From positions 1-58,392 of the forward strand of contig JALOOI010000002.1 of NCBI GenBank assembly GCA_025454495.1: a stretch of 58,392 nt of DNA. The letters run 5' to 3'. This stretch comes from Anaerolineae bacterium. GTDB taxonomy: Bacteria; Chloroflexota; Anaerolineae; Aggregatilineales; Phototrophicaceae. This document shows, one piece after another, positions 16,701-24,679 of the stretch (positions are counted from its first letter, which is position 1; each line of letters starts with the position of its first letter). The notes under the pieces are model-generated. The model did no database searches and had not been told where the DNA came from. It worked only from the letters and a program-made list of their open reading frames with translations. The position numbers were made by a program, and so were the translations under genes.

Positions 16701-17789
16701 CTACTGGCTGAACAGCGCCGCGTCGATGGTGATGGCGGCGGCGGCCGTCACCCGGTAAGCGCGGGTGATGCACTGCGCGGCGGTGCAAATGGTGGCCCGG
16801 TACAGCCCGGCATTCAGCGCCACGTCCACCGCGTCCCCGCCGGCCAGCAGCAGCGGCTCCTGCCCCGGCAGCGTCAGCGTAACGGGGTCGTCCAGATCAT
16901 TGATGAAGGTCTGCGGATACTGTGCGGGGTCGGTTTCCGTCGGGCGCTGCGTCAGCAGGGTTGCGATCCGGTCGGCGCTGAGCGAGGGCGTAATGGCAAA
17001 CAGCCGTTCCAGATGATTGACCGGCAGAATGCCCAGGTCTTCCTGGTCAAACTGGTATGGCTTCGGCGTGCCGGGCGCAGCGGCCACGTTAAAATCGGCA
17101 TCGATGGGCACGCGCACCCAGGAGCCGGCAAAAACCGGCTGGCGCACGCCAAAAGCCGCAATCGACCCCTGGCCTTCCAGCACGCTCATCGTCAGGGACG
17201 GCGGCTTATCGGCATCGTTCAGGCGCGTCTGGAAAAAGGCCGTAGACCCCAGGCTCACCTCTGCGCCATTGACGGTCAGGTTAATTTCGGCCACGCCGGC
17301 CGGCGTTTGCACCAGAATACCATCCGGCGCAGCGGCACAATCCGCTGCCCCCACCCCGCTTTTAAAATAAAAGGCCTGCATGGGGGTTTCGCCGGCGGCG
17401 GCATCGGCGGCGTTCTCAATGGTCACATCGCCAAAGAGCAAAAAGGTGACGGCCTGGCCCGGCAGCGTCTCCGGGATGTCCGCCTGCACGCGCAGCAGCG
17501 ATACGCCCCACACGCCGGCCTGCTCATCCAGCCCGGCCAGCGTCAGGCTGGCGACCTCGCTCAGGGGCACCACATCGCCCTGGGCGGCAAAGGCGGCCGC
17601 GCCGGTAAGCTGCGCGATGATCTGGTTGCTGCCGTAGCAGGCGGTGTTGCGTTCTGTCTCGGCACAGTAGGTATCGGTGGCGGCCAGCGCCTGCTGCACC
17701 AGTTCCGGGCAGCTATTCTGGGCCGTGGCCAGGGACATGCCCAGGCTCAAGACGGCCGTCAACCATAACCAGCGGGATATTTTCATCAC
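16701..17789 (-). CDS. Secreted FecR-like domain protein (paralogue B)
   Basis: 362 residues with a signal peptide (MMKISRWLWLTAVLSLG to about SLATAQ). The N-terminal module matches paralogue A position by position: SCPELVQQAL, a Cys about 13 residues on, ACYGSNQII, GVWGVSLLRVQADIP and TFLLFGDVTIENA. A FecR-like region follows (GAEVSLGSTAFFQT, LTMSVLEGQGSIAAFG, FAGSWVRVP), but no SH3b domain is evident; the C-terminus is a compact beta region with a CTAAQC pair. The start has GGGGAG upstream and an extended -10 at 17815-17823. The two genes are tandem, 158 bp apart, and look like a duplication followed by domain loss or gain. Function unknown. Confidence 0.8.
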   Translation of the reverse strand: MMKISRWLWLTAVLSLGMSLATAQNSCPELVQQALAATDTYCAETERNTACYGSNQIIAQLTGAAAFAAQGDVVPLSEVASLTLAGLDEQAGVWGVSLLRVQADIPETLPGQAVTFLLFGDVTIENAADAAAGETPMQAFYFKSGVGAADCAAAPDGILVQTPAGVAEINLTVNGAEVSLGSTAFFQTRLNDADKPPSLTMSVLEGQGSIAAFGVRQPVFAGSWVRVPIDADFNVAAAPGTPKPYQFDQEDLGILPVNHLERLFAITPSLSADRIATLLTQRPTETDPAQYPQTFINDLDDPVTLTLPGQEPLLLAGGDAVDVALNAGLYRATICTAAQCITRAYRVTAAAAITIDAALFSQ

Positions 17790-17814
17790 AGGTTGCTCCC
17801 CTCTCGTGCCAGTT

Positions 17815-17823
17815 ATTATAACA
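17815..17823 (-). promoter_or_regulatory. Extended -10 promoter of secreted paralogue B
   Basis: Minus strand reads TGTTATAAT, a consensus extended -10, 26 bases before ATG 17789. A weak ATGACA lies upstream with a 19-bp spacer. Confidence 0.55.
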
Positions 17824-17844
17824 GAATAATATGTAAAAGTGTCA

Positions 17845-17884
17845 TAAAAGAAACAGATGCCACCCGGTGCGGGGCGGCATCTGT
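17845..17884 (-). terminator. Rho-independent terminator of the methylmalonyl-CoA epimerase gene
   Basis: Perfect 9-bp stem (17853-17861 with 17876-17884, ACAGATGCC/GGCATCTGT) with a GC-rich loop, followed on the transcribed strand by TTTCTTTT. It begins 27 bases after the stop at 17912. This is the most canonical terminator in the window. Confidence 0.8.
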
Positions 17885-17911
17885 CAGCGAGCGGGGCCGC
17901 GGGCGCGGCCG

Positions 17912-18322
17912 TCAGGGCTGCACCCGGCGATCATACAATTCCACCAGCACGCCGCCGGTGCTTTTAGGATGCACGAAGGCATAGCGCCGGCCGCCGCGTT
18001 CTTTCGGCGTATCGTTGATGAGTTCGACCCCCTGGGCCTGCATGGCCGCCAGCGCGGCTTCAATATCATCCACTTCAAAGCACAGGTGATGCAGACCCGC
18101 GCCTTTTTTCGCCAGGTATTTGGCGATGCCGCTGTCGGCGGTGGTGGGCTGCACCAGCTCCACATGCGACTCGCCGGCTTCCAGAAACGCGACTTTTACC
18201 TGTTCGGCCGGCACATCTTCCACTTTGCCCAGGGGCAGCCCCAGGGCCGTCTGCCAGAACGGCAGCGCGGTATCCAAATTTTCGACCACGACGGCGATAT
18301 GATTGACGGTGACGGCGGGCAT
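17912..18322 (-). CDS. mce: Methylmalonyl-CoA epimerase
   Basis: 136 residues of the glyoxalase/vicinal-oxygen-chelate fold. It interconverts (S)- and (R)-methylmalonyl-CoA between propionyl-CoA carboxylase and the B12-dependent mutase. The paired beta-alpha-beta modules carry the metal ligands: VNHIAVVVENLD (His), ESHVELVQP (Glu region), GAGLHHLCFEVDD (His) and GGVLVELYD (Glu). ATG 18322 is preceded by AGGAGA; upstream frame extension is not needed. It is monocistronic, ended by a strong terminator. MeaB and the mutase B12 subunit are about 20 kb away in the same window, so the pathway is genetically split. Confidence 0.93.
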   Translation of the reverse strand: MPAVTVNHIAVVVENLDTALPFWQTALGLPLGKVEDVPAEQVKVAFLEAGESHVELVQPTTADSGIAKYLAKKGAGLHHLCFEVDDIEAALAAMQAQGVELINDTPKERGGRRYAFVHPKSTGGVLVELYDRRVQP

Positions 18323-18423
18323 GGGGGTTTCTCTCCTGATGCGCGATACCGGTAAACAGCCTGATGATACCCCCCGGCCGCGGCCGGCGAAACGATAAGT
18401 ATCACCTGTGGCGCGGACGTTAA

Positions 18424-18981
18424 TCACCCGCCCTGCCGGGCCACATCCCGCGCCAGCCGGGCGGCCATCCAGGGCCAGTGTTCTTCATAGTGACCGTAGC
18501 TGTTGTCGTCAATCCAGCGGATCACCGGCGCAGCACAATCTTCATCCGGTTCATACGGTTCGTCCGGCTGATAATGCCGGTAAGGTTTCAGCAGGTCAGC
18601 ATCCGCCAGCGTGTGCAGGGTGGCCACGAAGGCCTGCGAAGCCGCCGCGAAAGCGGCCAGAGCTGCCGGCAGCGGCAGCGCCCGGTAACGCTCATAAATC
18701 TCGGCGTTCATCTCATCCACCGTCACGGCCGGGTCGGTGAAGAAACTGCGCCGCAGCCCCATGGCCGCCGGGCGCGATTGATACCGCAGCAGCGCGGTGA
18801 TGCCTTCCAGCCACACCACCAGATGCATCAGATGATCTTTCAGCGACCAGTCCTGCACGGTGCCGGCGGCGGCGATGAGGTCTGGCGTGGCCGTGGCCAG
18901 CAGGGTGTCAATCGCCCGCCGGCTGTCCTCAAAACGGGCGATCACGGCGGCGCAGGTGGCCGGGTACGGGGCAGCAGTCAT
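18424..18981 (-). CDS. DinB-like / ClbS-DfsB family protein
   Basis: 185 residues, predicted all-helical four-helix bundle. The stretch VQDWSLKDHLMHLVVWLEGI is typical of ClbS/DfsB-type DinB-like proteins (aromatic-Ser-hydrophobic-Lys-Asp helix), followed by aromatic-rich C-terminal YGHYEEHWPWM. Members are diverse: ClbS hydrolyses the genotoxin colibactin, others are uncharacterised or thiol-dependent transferases. No colibactin-like biosynthesis genes are nearby, so no specific resistance role is claimed. The start at 18981 (MTAAPYPATC) is preferred over 19059 because the latter would run into the acyl-CoA dehydrogenase promoter; no strong ribosome-binding site marks it. Confidence 0.7.
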   Translation of the reverse strand: MTAAPYPATCAAVIARFEDSRRAIDTLLATATPDLIAAAGTVQDWSLKDHLMHLVVWLEGITALLRYQSRPAAMGLRRSFFTDPAVTVDEMNAEIYERYRALPLPAALAAFAAASQAFVATLHTLADADLLKPYRHYQPDEPYEPDEDCAAPVIRWIDDNSYGHYEEHWPWMAARLARDVARQGG

Positions 18982-19018
18982 ACGGCAGGGCACTCCCAGG
19001 CTATCAATTGAATCACCG

Positions 19019-19046
19019 TTTGATTGTACCTGAGGAGTGTTATAAT
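19019..19046 (+). promoter_or_regulatory. Promoter of the acyl-CoA dehydrogenase operon
   Basis: TTTGAT (19019-19024), a 16-bp spacer, then TATAAT (19041-19046) preceded by TGT, making an extended -10. Predicted start is about 35 bases before ATG 19088. Confidence 0.65.
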
Positions 19047-19087
19047 TGGAGCATCTCATTAAATAGACCCATCAAGGGAGTTTTAGC

Positions 19088-20278
19088 ATGGTTATTGCCA
19101 GCCCGGATATTCCCCTCACTTTAACCCTCACCCCCGAACATGAAGACCTCATCAAAACAGTACGCGCTTTTGCCCGCCGGGAAATTGCCCCCATCGCCGC
19201 CGAATACGACGAAAGCGGCGAGTTTCCGCTGGCCACCGTCCGCAAGATGGGCGAAATGGGGCTGATGGGCATCGAAGTCCCGGAAGCCTACGGCGGGGCC
19301 GGCATGGACACGCTGGCCTATGTGCTGACGATGATCGAAGTGGCCCGGGCCGATGCCAGCCACAGCACCATCCTCAGCGTGAACAATTCGCTGTATGCCT
19401 ATGGCATTATGCAGTTTGGCACCGAAGCGCAAAAGCAAAAATATGTCGCGCCGGTGGCGGCCGGCGCAAAGATCGGCGCGTACAGCCTCACCGAACCCAT
19501 GTCCGGCAGCGATGCCGCCACCATGGCCAGCCGCGCCGTGCTGAACGAAGCCGGCACGCATTACATCATCAACGGGCGCAAATCGTGGGTGACGAGCGGC
19601 CCCGTGGCGGATTATGTGGTGCTGTTCACCATGACGCACCCGGAGAAGGGCAATAAGGGCATCACCGCCTTCCTGGTGGAGGCGGATCAGCCGGGCTTCA
19701 TCCGCGGCAAAAAAGAACCCAAACTGGGCATCCGCGCCAGCGCCACCAGCGAACTGGTGTTTGAAAATTACGCCTGCCCGGTGGAGAACATCCTGGGCCG
19801 GGTGGGCGATGGCTTCAAAATCGCCATGACCGTGCTGGATGCCGGGCGCATCGGCATTGCGGCGCAGGCCCTGGGCATCGCCGAAGCGGCCTATGAAGCC
19901 GCGCTCACTTATGCCCGCGAGCGCCAGGCGTTCGGCGGGCCCATCGGCCAGTTCCAGATGATCCAGCAAAAAATTGCCGATATGAAGACGCGCATCGAAG
20001 CCGCCCGCGCCCTCATCTACAACGCGGTGCTGGCCAAACAGCGGGCGAAGCTGGAAGGCGGGCGTTTTACGCTGGAGGCCAGCATCGCCAAATTGTTCGC
20101 CAGTGAAGCCGCCGCTTTCGTCACCGATGAAGCGGTGCAAATTCATGGCGGCATGGGCTACAGCAAAGAATTCCCGGTGGAGCGCTACTACCGGGATGCC
20201 CGCATCACCCGCATTTATGAAGGCACCAGCGAAGTGCAGCGCATGGTCATCGCCCGCAGTGAACTGGGGCTGCGCTGA
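19088..20278 (+). CDS. Acyl-CoA dehydrogenase (short-chain/butyryl-type)
   Basis: 396 residues; FAD enzyme that oxidises acyl-CoA to 2-enoyl-CoA and passes electrons to ETF. Visible motifs: YSLTEPMSGSDAATM (FAD/substrate signature 1), WVTSGPVADYVVLF, KLGIRASATSELVF, RERQAFGGPIGQFQ and QIHGGMGYSKEFPVERYYRD. The catalytic base is E378 in IYEGTSEVQR, the position used by short- and medium-chain enzymes. AAGGGAG precedes ATG 19088. The stop overlaps the start of the following MDR reductase (TGATG), so the two are co-translated. Chain-length preference cannot be decided from sequence. Confidence 0.94.
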   Translation: MVIASPDIPLTLTLTPEHEDLIKTVRAFARREIAPIAAEYDESGEFPLATVRKMGEMGLMGIEVPEAYGGAGMDTLAYVLTMIEVARADASHSTILSVNNSLYAYGIMQFGTEAQKQKYVAPVAAGAKIGAYSLTEPMSGSDAATMASRAVLNEAGTHYIINGRKSWVTSGPVADYVVLFTMTHPEKGNKGITAFLVEADQPGFIRGKKEPKLGIRASATSELVFENYACPVENILGRVGDGFKIAMTVLDAGRIGIAAQALGIAEAAYEAALTYARERQAFGGPIGQFQMIQQKIADMKTRIEAARALIYNAVLAKQRAKLEGGRFTLEASIAKLFASEAAAFVTDEAVQIHGGMGYSKEFPVERYYRDARITRIYEGTSEVQRMVIARSELGLR

Positions 20279-21321
20279 TGCGGGCCGCCATTTTGACCGG
20301 GCACGGCGGCCCGGAGGTGGTGCAGTATGTGCAGGATTTGCCGCTGCCGGAGCCAGGCTACGGCCAGGTGCGGCTGAAGATGGCCGCGGCAGCGCTCAAC
20401 CGGCTGGATTTGTTCGTGCGGGCCGGCTGGAAAGGGCTGAACCTGCATTTTCCGCACGTCATCGGCAGCGATGGCGCGGGCGTGGTGGATGCTGTGGGCC
20501 CGGGCGTGACCGGCTATCAACCCGGCGACCGGGTGGCGGTGGATCCGTCGCTGTTCCCGGAGGATGACACGCGGCTGTACGTGGACTACGAAAATCAGAC
20601 GCGCCTGGCCATCATCGGCGAACATGCTTCCGGCTTCGCCGCGGAATATGTCGTGGTGCCGGCGAAAAACCTGGTGCGCGTGCCGGCGAGCTTCAGCCTG
20701 GCAGCGGCGGCGGCGGCCGGGCTGGTGTACGTCACGGCCTGGCATTCCCTGATGACGCGCGGCGGGCTGCGGGCCGGCGAAACCGTGTTGATCGTGGGGG
20801 CCGGCGGCGGGGTGAACAGCGCCAGCCTGCAAATTGCGAAGCTGGCCGGCGCAACCGTGATCGTGGTGGGCAGCCAGGAAGCCAAATGTGAGCAGGCGCG
20901 GGCCCTGGGCGCGGATGTCACCATCAACCGGGAACGTGACCCGGACTGGGCCAGAGCCGTGCAGACCCTCACCGGGCGGCGCGGCGTGGATGTGGTGGTC
21001 GATAATGTGGGCGCGGCGACTTTTGGCAGCAGCCTGCGGGCGTGCCGGATAGGCGGGCGGATTCTGGTGGTGGGCGGGACGAGTGGTTATGCCGCCGAAC
21101 TGCCGCTGAACCAGCTTTTCGCCCGCCAGGTGAGCATCATCGGCAGCACCATGGGCACACACCAGGATTATGCGCGGGTGATGGCGCTGGTGTTTGAGGG
21201 CAAACTGAACGCGGTCATCGGCCGGGTGTTCCCGCTGAGCGCGGCCCGCCAGGCGCAGCAAACGCTGGAACAGTTCGACGTGTTCGGTAAAGTGGTGCTG
21301 GACGTGGACAACCCGGATTAA
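20278..21321 (+). CDS. Medium-chain dehydrogenase/reductase, quinone-oxidoreductase type
   Basis: 347 residues of the MDR superfamily. The N-terminal GroES-like domain has ALNRLDLFVRAG and IGSDGAGVV; the Rossmann domain has VLIVGAGGGVNSASLQ. The catalytic zinc ligands of alcohol dehydrogenases (the GHE motif and a Cys at the active site) and the four-cysteine structural zinc loop are missing, so it should be a zinc-independent NAD(P)H reductase of quinones or enones. It shares one base with the acyl-CoA dehydrogenase stop, suggesting coupled work on an acyl-CoA or its enoyl product, such as an enoyl-CoA/acryloyl-CoA reductase-like step; that link is inference. Confidence 0.85.
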   Translation: MRAAILTGHGGPEVVQYVQDLPLPEPGYGQVRLKMAAAALNRLDLFVRAGWKGLNLHFPHVIGSDGAGVVDAVGPGVTGYQPGDRVAVDPSLFPEDDTRLYVDYENQTRLAIIGEHASGFAAEYVVVPAKNLVRVPASFSLAAAAAAGLVYVTAWHSLMTRGGLRAGETVLIVGAGGGVNSASLQIAKLAGATVIVVGSQEAKCEQARALGADVTINRERDPDWARAVQTLTGRRGVDVVVDNVGAATFGSSLRACRIGGRILVVGGTSGYAAELPLNQLFARQVSIIGSTMGTHQDYARVMALVFEGKLNAVIGRVFPLSAARQAQQTLEQFDVFGKVVLDVDNPD

Positions 21322-21331
21322 GGTTCGGCCG

Positions 21332-21356
21332 GGCCGGGGCCGCGGTGGCCCCGGCC
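21332..21356 (+). terminator. Hairpin between convergent MDR and hypE genes
   Basis: Perfect 10-bp stem GGCCGGGGCC/GGCCCCGGCC with a 5-nt loop fills the 38-bp gap between two convergent stops. There is no T-tract, but the symmetry and position suggest a bidirectional terminator or transcription road-block. Confidence 0.5.
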
Positions 21357-21359
21357 GCC

Positions 21360-22424
21360 TCAGCAGATGCGCGGCAGTTGTTCGCCGTGCGGCAGCGCAA
21401 CAACGCGGGTGCCGCCAATGCCGGTATGGGCCACCACCAGCCCCGGATGCTGGGCCACCACGTCGCCAATGCGGGCGGCATGGACTCCGGCCGGGTGCCG
21501 GCGCAGGGCCGCCAGGGCCGCGGCAGCCGCGGGCGCGGGCACCAGCGCCAGCAGTCGCCCCTCATTCGCCACGTACAGCGGATCCAGGCCCAGCAGCTCG
21601 CAGGCGGCCGCCACTTCCGGGCGCACCGGGATTTGCTGTTCTTCCAGGCGAATGCCCACCCCGGCGGCGGTGGCAATTTCGTTGAGCGCGGCCGCCACCC
21701 CGCCCCGTGTGGGGTCGCGCAGGGTATGCACATCCGGCACGGCGGCCAGCAGCGCCGCCACCAGCCCGTGCAGCGGTGCAGTATCGCTCAGGATAGGGCT
21801 TTCAAAGGCCAGCCCTTCGCGCACGCTCATAATGGCCATGCCATGCTCGCCAATGGACCCGCTGACCAGCACCACATCGCCGGGGCGGGCGTGCTGCGGC
21901 GCAATCTCAATCCCCGGTGGAATGAGGCCGATGCCAGCCGTATTGATGTACAGCCCGTCGCCGTGGCCGCGTTCCACCACTTTGGTATCGCCGGTGACAA
22001 TGCTCACCCCGGCGGCGCGGGCCGCCGCGGCCATGCGCTCCACCAGGTGCGCCAGCAGCCCCACCGGCAGCCCCTCCTCCAGAATCATCCCGGCGCTCAA
22101 GGCCAGCGGCTGCGCCCCCACCATCGCCAGATCATTCACCGTACCATGCACCGCCAGTTCGGCGATGCTGCCGCCGGGGAAAATCAGCGGGCGCACCACA
22201 TACGAATCGGTGGAGAACGCCAGACGCTGCCCGCCCAGGTGCAGCGCTGCGGCATCGGCCAGCGGGGCCAGGGCCGCATTATGGAACGCGGGCACAAAGA
22301 GATGCGTCACCAGGTCGGCGGTAAGCTGGCCGCCGCCACCATGGCCCAGCACAATCTGCGGATAATCGCGCAGGGGCAGCGGGCACGTCCAGCCGGCCAC
22401 ATCAGGAGCAGCAGAATCGTTCAT
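21360..22424 (-). CDS. hypE: Hydrogenase maturation protein HypE
   Basis: 354 residues of the PurM-like fold. HypE dehydrates its carbamoylated C-terminal cysteine to a thiocyanate that supplies the cyanide ligands of the [NiFe] hydrogenase iron. The glycine-rich LGHGGGGQL near residue 25, [33 protein letters not shown] and [14 protein letters not shown] are all present, and the protein ends in PRIC, so the essential C-terminal cysteine is intact. It is the last gene of hypBCDE, overlapping hypD by four bases. Confidence 0.97.
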   Translation of the reverse strand: MNDSAAPDVAGWTCPLPLRDYPQIVLGHGGGGQLTADLVTHLFVPAFHNAALAPLADAAALHLGGQRLAFSTDSYVVRPLIFPGGSIAELAVHGTVNDLAMVGAQPLALSAGMILEEGLPVGLLAHLVERMAAAARAAGVSIVTGDTKVVERGHGDGLYINTAGIGLIPPGIEIAPQHARPGDVVLVSGSIGEHGMAIMSVREGLAFESPILSDTAPLHGLVAALLAAVPDVHTLRDPTRGGVAAALNEIATAAGVGIRLEEQQIPVRPEVAAACELLGLDPLYVANEGRLLALVPAPAAAAALAALRRHPAGVHAARIGDVVAQHPGLVVAHTGIGGTRVVALPHGEQLPRIC

Positions 22425-23530
22425 GCGGGTGTCACTTCGCCGGCGCTAAAGCGCCCATACTGATAATACGCCGCGCAGGCCCCTTCGCTGGAAACCATCG
22501 TCGCCCCCAGGGGCTTATGGGGCGTACACAGCGTGCCAAAGGCCGGGCACTGGTGCGGCTTAAGGTGTCCGCGCAGCACGTCGCCGCTGTGGCACAGGGG
22601 CGATTCCTGCGTTTGCAGCGCCTGCACCGCGAAGCGCTCCGCGGCATCAAACGCGCGATAACGCGGGCGCAACTGCCAGCCGCTGGCGGGAATAGGGCCG
22701 ATGCCGCGCCAGTTGCGGTCGCACACCTCAAAAACTTCGGCCAGCACCGCCTGCGCCGGGCCATTACCCGCCCGGGTGACGGCACGGGGATAGGCATTTT
22801 CGACCACGGCCTGGCCGGCTTCAAGCTGGCGCACGGCCTGCTGCACGCCGGCCAGCACATCCAGCGGCTCAAAGCCGGTGACGACGATGGGCACGCCATA
22901 ACGGGCGGCCAGCGGCTCATACTGCCAGTAACCCATGACGCTGCACACATGCCCGGCCGCCAGAAAGGCCTGCACCCGGTTATCCGGCGCAGTGAGAATC
23001 GCTTCCAGCGCCGGCGGCACCAGCACATGCGACACCAGCATGGAAAAATTGGTCAATCCCTGGCGCTGTGCCAGCACCACCGCCTGCGCGTTGGCGGGGG
23101 CCGTCGTTTCAAAGCCGATGCCGAAGAAAACCACCTCGCGCGCCGGGTGGCTGCGGGCGATGCTCAGCGCATCCAGCGGCGAATAGACCACGCGCACATC
23201 GCCGCCGGCCCCGCGCACGCTGAACAGATCGCCGTCGCTGCCGGGCACGCGCAGCATATCGCCAAAGGAACAGAAGATGACCCCCGGCTGCGCCGCAATC
23301 GCCAGGGCTTTGTCCATCGTCGCCAGCGGCGTAACGCACACCGGGCAGCCGGGGCCGTGAATCAGCTCCACCTCCGGCGGCAGCAGGCGGTCTATGCCGT
23401 TACGGATGATGGAATGCGTCTGGCCGCCGCACACTTCCATCAGCGCCCACGGCCGCGTAACGCGCTGGCGAATGTCATGCAGCAGGGTGTGCGCCAGGGC
23501 CGGGTCGCGGAATTCGTGCAGATATTTCAT
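22421..23530 (-). CDS. hypD: Hydrogenase maturation protein HypD
   Basis: 369 residues. HypD is the [4Fe-4S] scaffold on which, with HypC, the Fe(CN)2CO group is assembled. Motifs: [47 protein letters not shown] and C-terminal cysteines in [13 protein letters not shown] and [12 protein letters not shown] that bind the cluster. Overlaps of four bases at both ends (with hypC and hypE) indicate translational coupling. No signs of damage. Confidence 0.97.
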   Translation of the reverse strand: MKYLHEFRDPALAHTLLHDIRQRVTRPWALMEVCGGQTHSIIRNGIDRLLPPEVELIHGPGCPVCVTPLATMDKALAIAAQPGVIFCSFGDMLRVPGSDGDLFSVRGAGGDVRVVYSPLDALSIARSHPAREVVFFGIGFETTAPANAQAVVLAQRQGLTNFSMLVSHVLVPPALEAILTAPDNRVQAFLAAGHVCSVMGYWQYEPLAARYGVPIVVTGFEPLDVLAGVQQAVRQLEAGQAVVENAYPRAVTRAGNGPAQAVLAEVFEVCDRNWRGIGPIPASGWQLRPRYRAFDAAERFAVQALQTQESPLCHSGDVLRGHLKPHQCPAFGTLCTPHKPLGATMVSSEGACAAYYQYGRFSAGEVTPA

Positions 23531-23790
23531 GGCCCTGGCTCCTCATCGGGTGGCAGCGCCTCCTCCAGCGCCTGCATCTCGCGCAGGGTCTGGAGCGTGG
23601 CCAGCGCCGATTCTTCATCCAGCCGGGTGATGGCAAAGCCCACATGCACAATCGTATAATCGCCGGGGAGGGCTTCCGGCACGTATTCCAGGCACACTTC
23701 TTTCACGATGCCGCCAAAATTGACTTTGCCCATCCGCACGCCGTGCGCGTCGTAGACGGTGGTAATTTGGCCGGGAATGCCCAGGCACAT
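23527..23790 (-). CDS. hypC: Hydrogenase maturation chaperone HypC/HybG
   Basis: 87 residues starting MCLGIPGQI, the invariant N-terminus in which Cys2 contacts HypD and the hydrogenase large-subunit precursor. The OB-like core [19 protein letters not shown] and [18 protein letters not shown] follows, and a slightly extended acidic tail ([11 protein letters not shown]) closes it. The longer open frame upstream to 23997 is not used because it would run back through hypB. It starts 13 bases after hypB and overlaps hypD by four bases. Confidence 0.95.
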   Translation of the reverse strand: MCLGIPGQITTVYDAHGVRMGKVNFGGIVKEVCLEYVPEALPGDYTIVHVGFAITRLDEESALATLQTLREMQALEEALPPDEEPGP

Positions 23791-23803
23791 GGTGGCGCTC
23801 CTT

Positions 23804-24505
23804 TCAGGATACGGTCGGCCGGGGCTGCCCGGCGCGGTGCCGCAGCAGGGCCAGCCAGTCGTCCAGTCCGGTGCCGGTCTTCGCGGAACACAGCAGCACC
23901 GGCATTCCGGGATGCACCGCCTGGATGCCGGCCAGGGCCGCGGCCTGGTCAAACTCCACTGCCGCCGCCAGGTCAATCTTGGTGATGACGGCCACATCTG
24001 CCGAGTGGAACAGCGCCGGGTATTTCAGCGGCTTGTCTTCGCCCTCGGTGACGGACAGCAGCACCACCCGCAGCGCTTCGCCCAGGTCATAACTGGCCGG
24101 GCAGACCAGATTGCCCACATTTTCGATGAACAGGTAATCCGTCTGCGCCAGCGGCAGGCCCCATGCCTCCAGATGCTGGCCGATCATGGCGGCTTCCAGG
24201 TGGCAGTTGCCCCCGGTGACGATCTGGCGGACGGGTGCGCCGCTGCGGGCCAGCCGCTGCGCGTCGTTGTCGGTGGCCAGGTCGCCCACCAGCGCGGCCG
24301 GGCGGGCCCCGGCCTGGCGCAGGCGGCGCAGCGTCACTTCCAGAAAGGTGGTTTTGCCCGCGCCGGGGCCGGAGACCAGGTTCACGACGTAGACCCCGGC
24401 CGCGGTAAAACGCTGCCGCAGGTCATGCGCCAGGCGATCATTTTTTTCCAGCACACCGCGCCGAATCTCGACGATGCGCGGCCCCGGGGAAGCTAAAAGG
24501 CTCAT
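23804..24505 (-). CDS. hypB: Hydrogenase nickel-insertion GTPase HypB
   Basis: 233 residues from ATG 24505 (MSLLASPGPRIVEIRR), with AGGA about 8 bases upstream. SIMIBI-class GTPase that loads nickel with HypA. P-loop SGPGAGKTT, GDLATDNDAQRLA, metal-site GGNCHLEAAMI (Cys and His), ENVGNLVCPASYDLGE and ITKIDL (NKxD-like) are present. The histidine-rich stretch and the N-terminal CxxCGC high-affinity nickel site of some HypB proteins are absent, so it is the short form without nickel storage. It is the first gene of hypBCDE. hypA, hypF and hydrogenase subunits are not in the window. Confidence 0.95.
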   Translation of the reverse strand: MSLLASPGPRIVEIRRGVLEKNDRLAHDLRQRFTAAGVYVVNLVSGPGAGKTTFLEVTLRRLRQAGARPAALVGDLATDNDAQRLARSGAPVRQIVTGGNCHLEAAMIGQHLEAWGLPLAQTDYLFIENVGNLVCPASYDLGEALRVVLLSVTEGEDKPLKYPALFHSADVAVITKIDLAAAVEFDQAAALAGIQAVHPGMPVLLCSAKTGTGLDDWLALLRHRAGQPRPTVS

Positions 24506-24633
24506 GGTTAAAATCCTGTTTTTAGGGCCATTATGCGCCGGCTCTGCCAGGGCCCACAAGTGACGATCCTCCCCGCCTGGCATGATGACGCGCCCGGGCC
24601 CGGTGGCCTGTGGCACTGCGGCCGCAAAAGCGG

Positions 24634-24639
24634 TATAGT
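24634..24639 (+). promoter_or_regulatory. Putative -10 box of the Rieske oxygenase gene
   Basis: TATAGT, 41 bases before ATG 24680, with TGGCAC 17 bp upstream as a weak -35. It lies in the divergent gap with hypB. Confidence 0.35.
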
Positions 24640-24679
24640 CCCCGACGAGAACCGCCACAGGCAGGAGCAGAACTGCGCC

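Noticed and set aside
15055-16758. 567-codon + strand open frame
   Set aside because: Antisense to the secreted SH3b protein; Arg/Gln/His-rich composition typical of such shadows.
18373-18386. Perfect 14-base palindrome CCGGCCGCGGCCGG upstream of mce
   Set aside because: Low-complexity GC palindromes are common at this composition and it does not align with a promoter in an informative way.
24600-24640. Sigma-54-type promoter (TGGCAC at 24611)
   Set aside because: The downstream GC element (TTGC with correct spacing) is missing; TGCGGCCGC follows instead.
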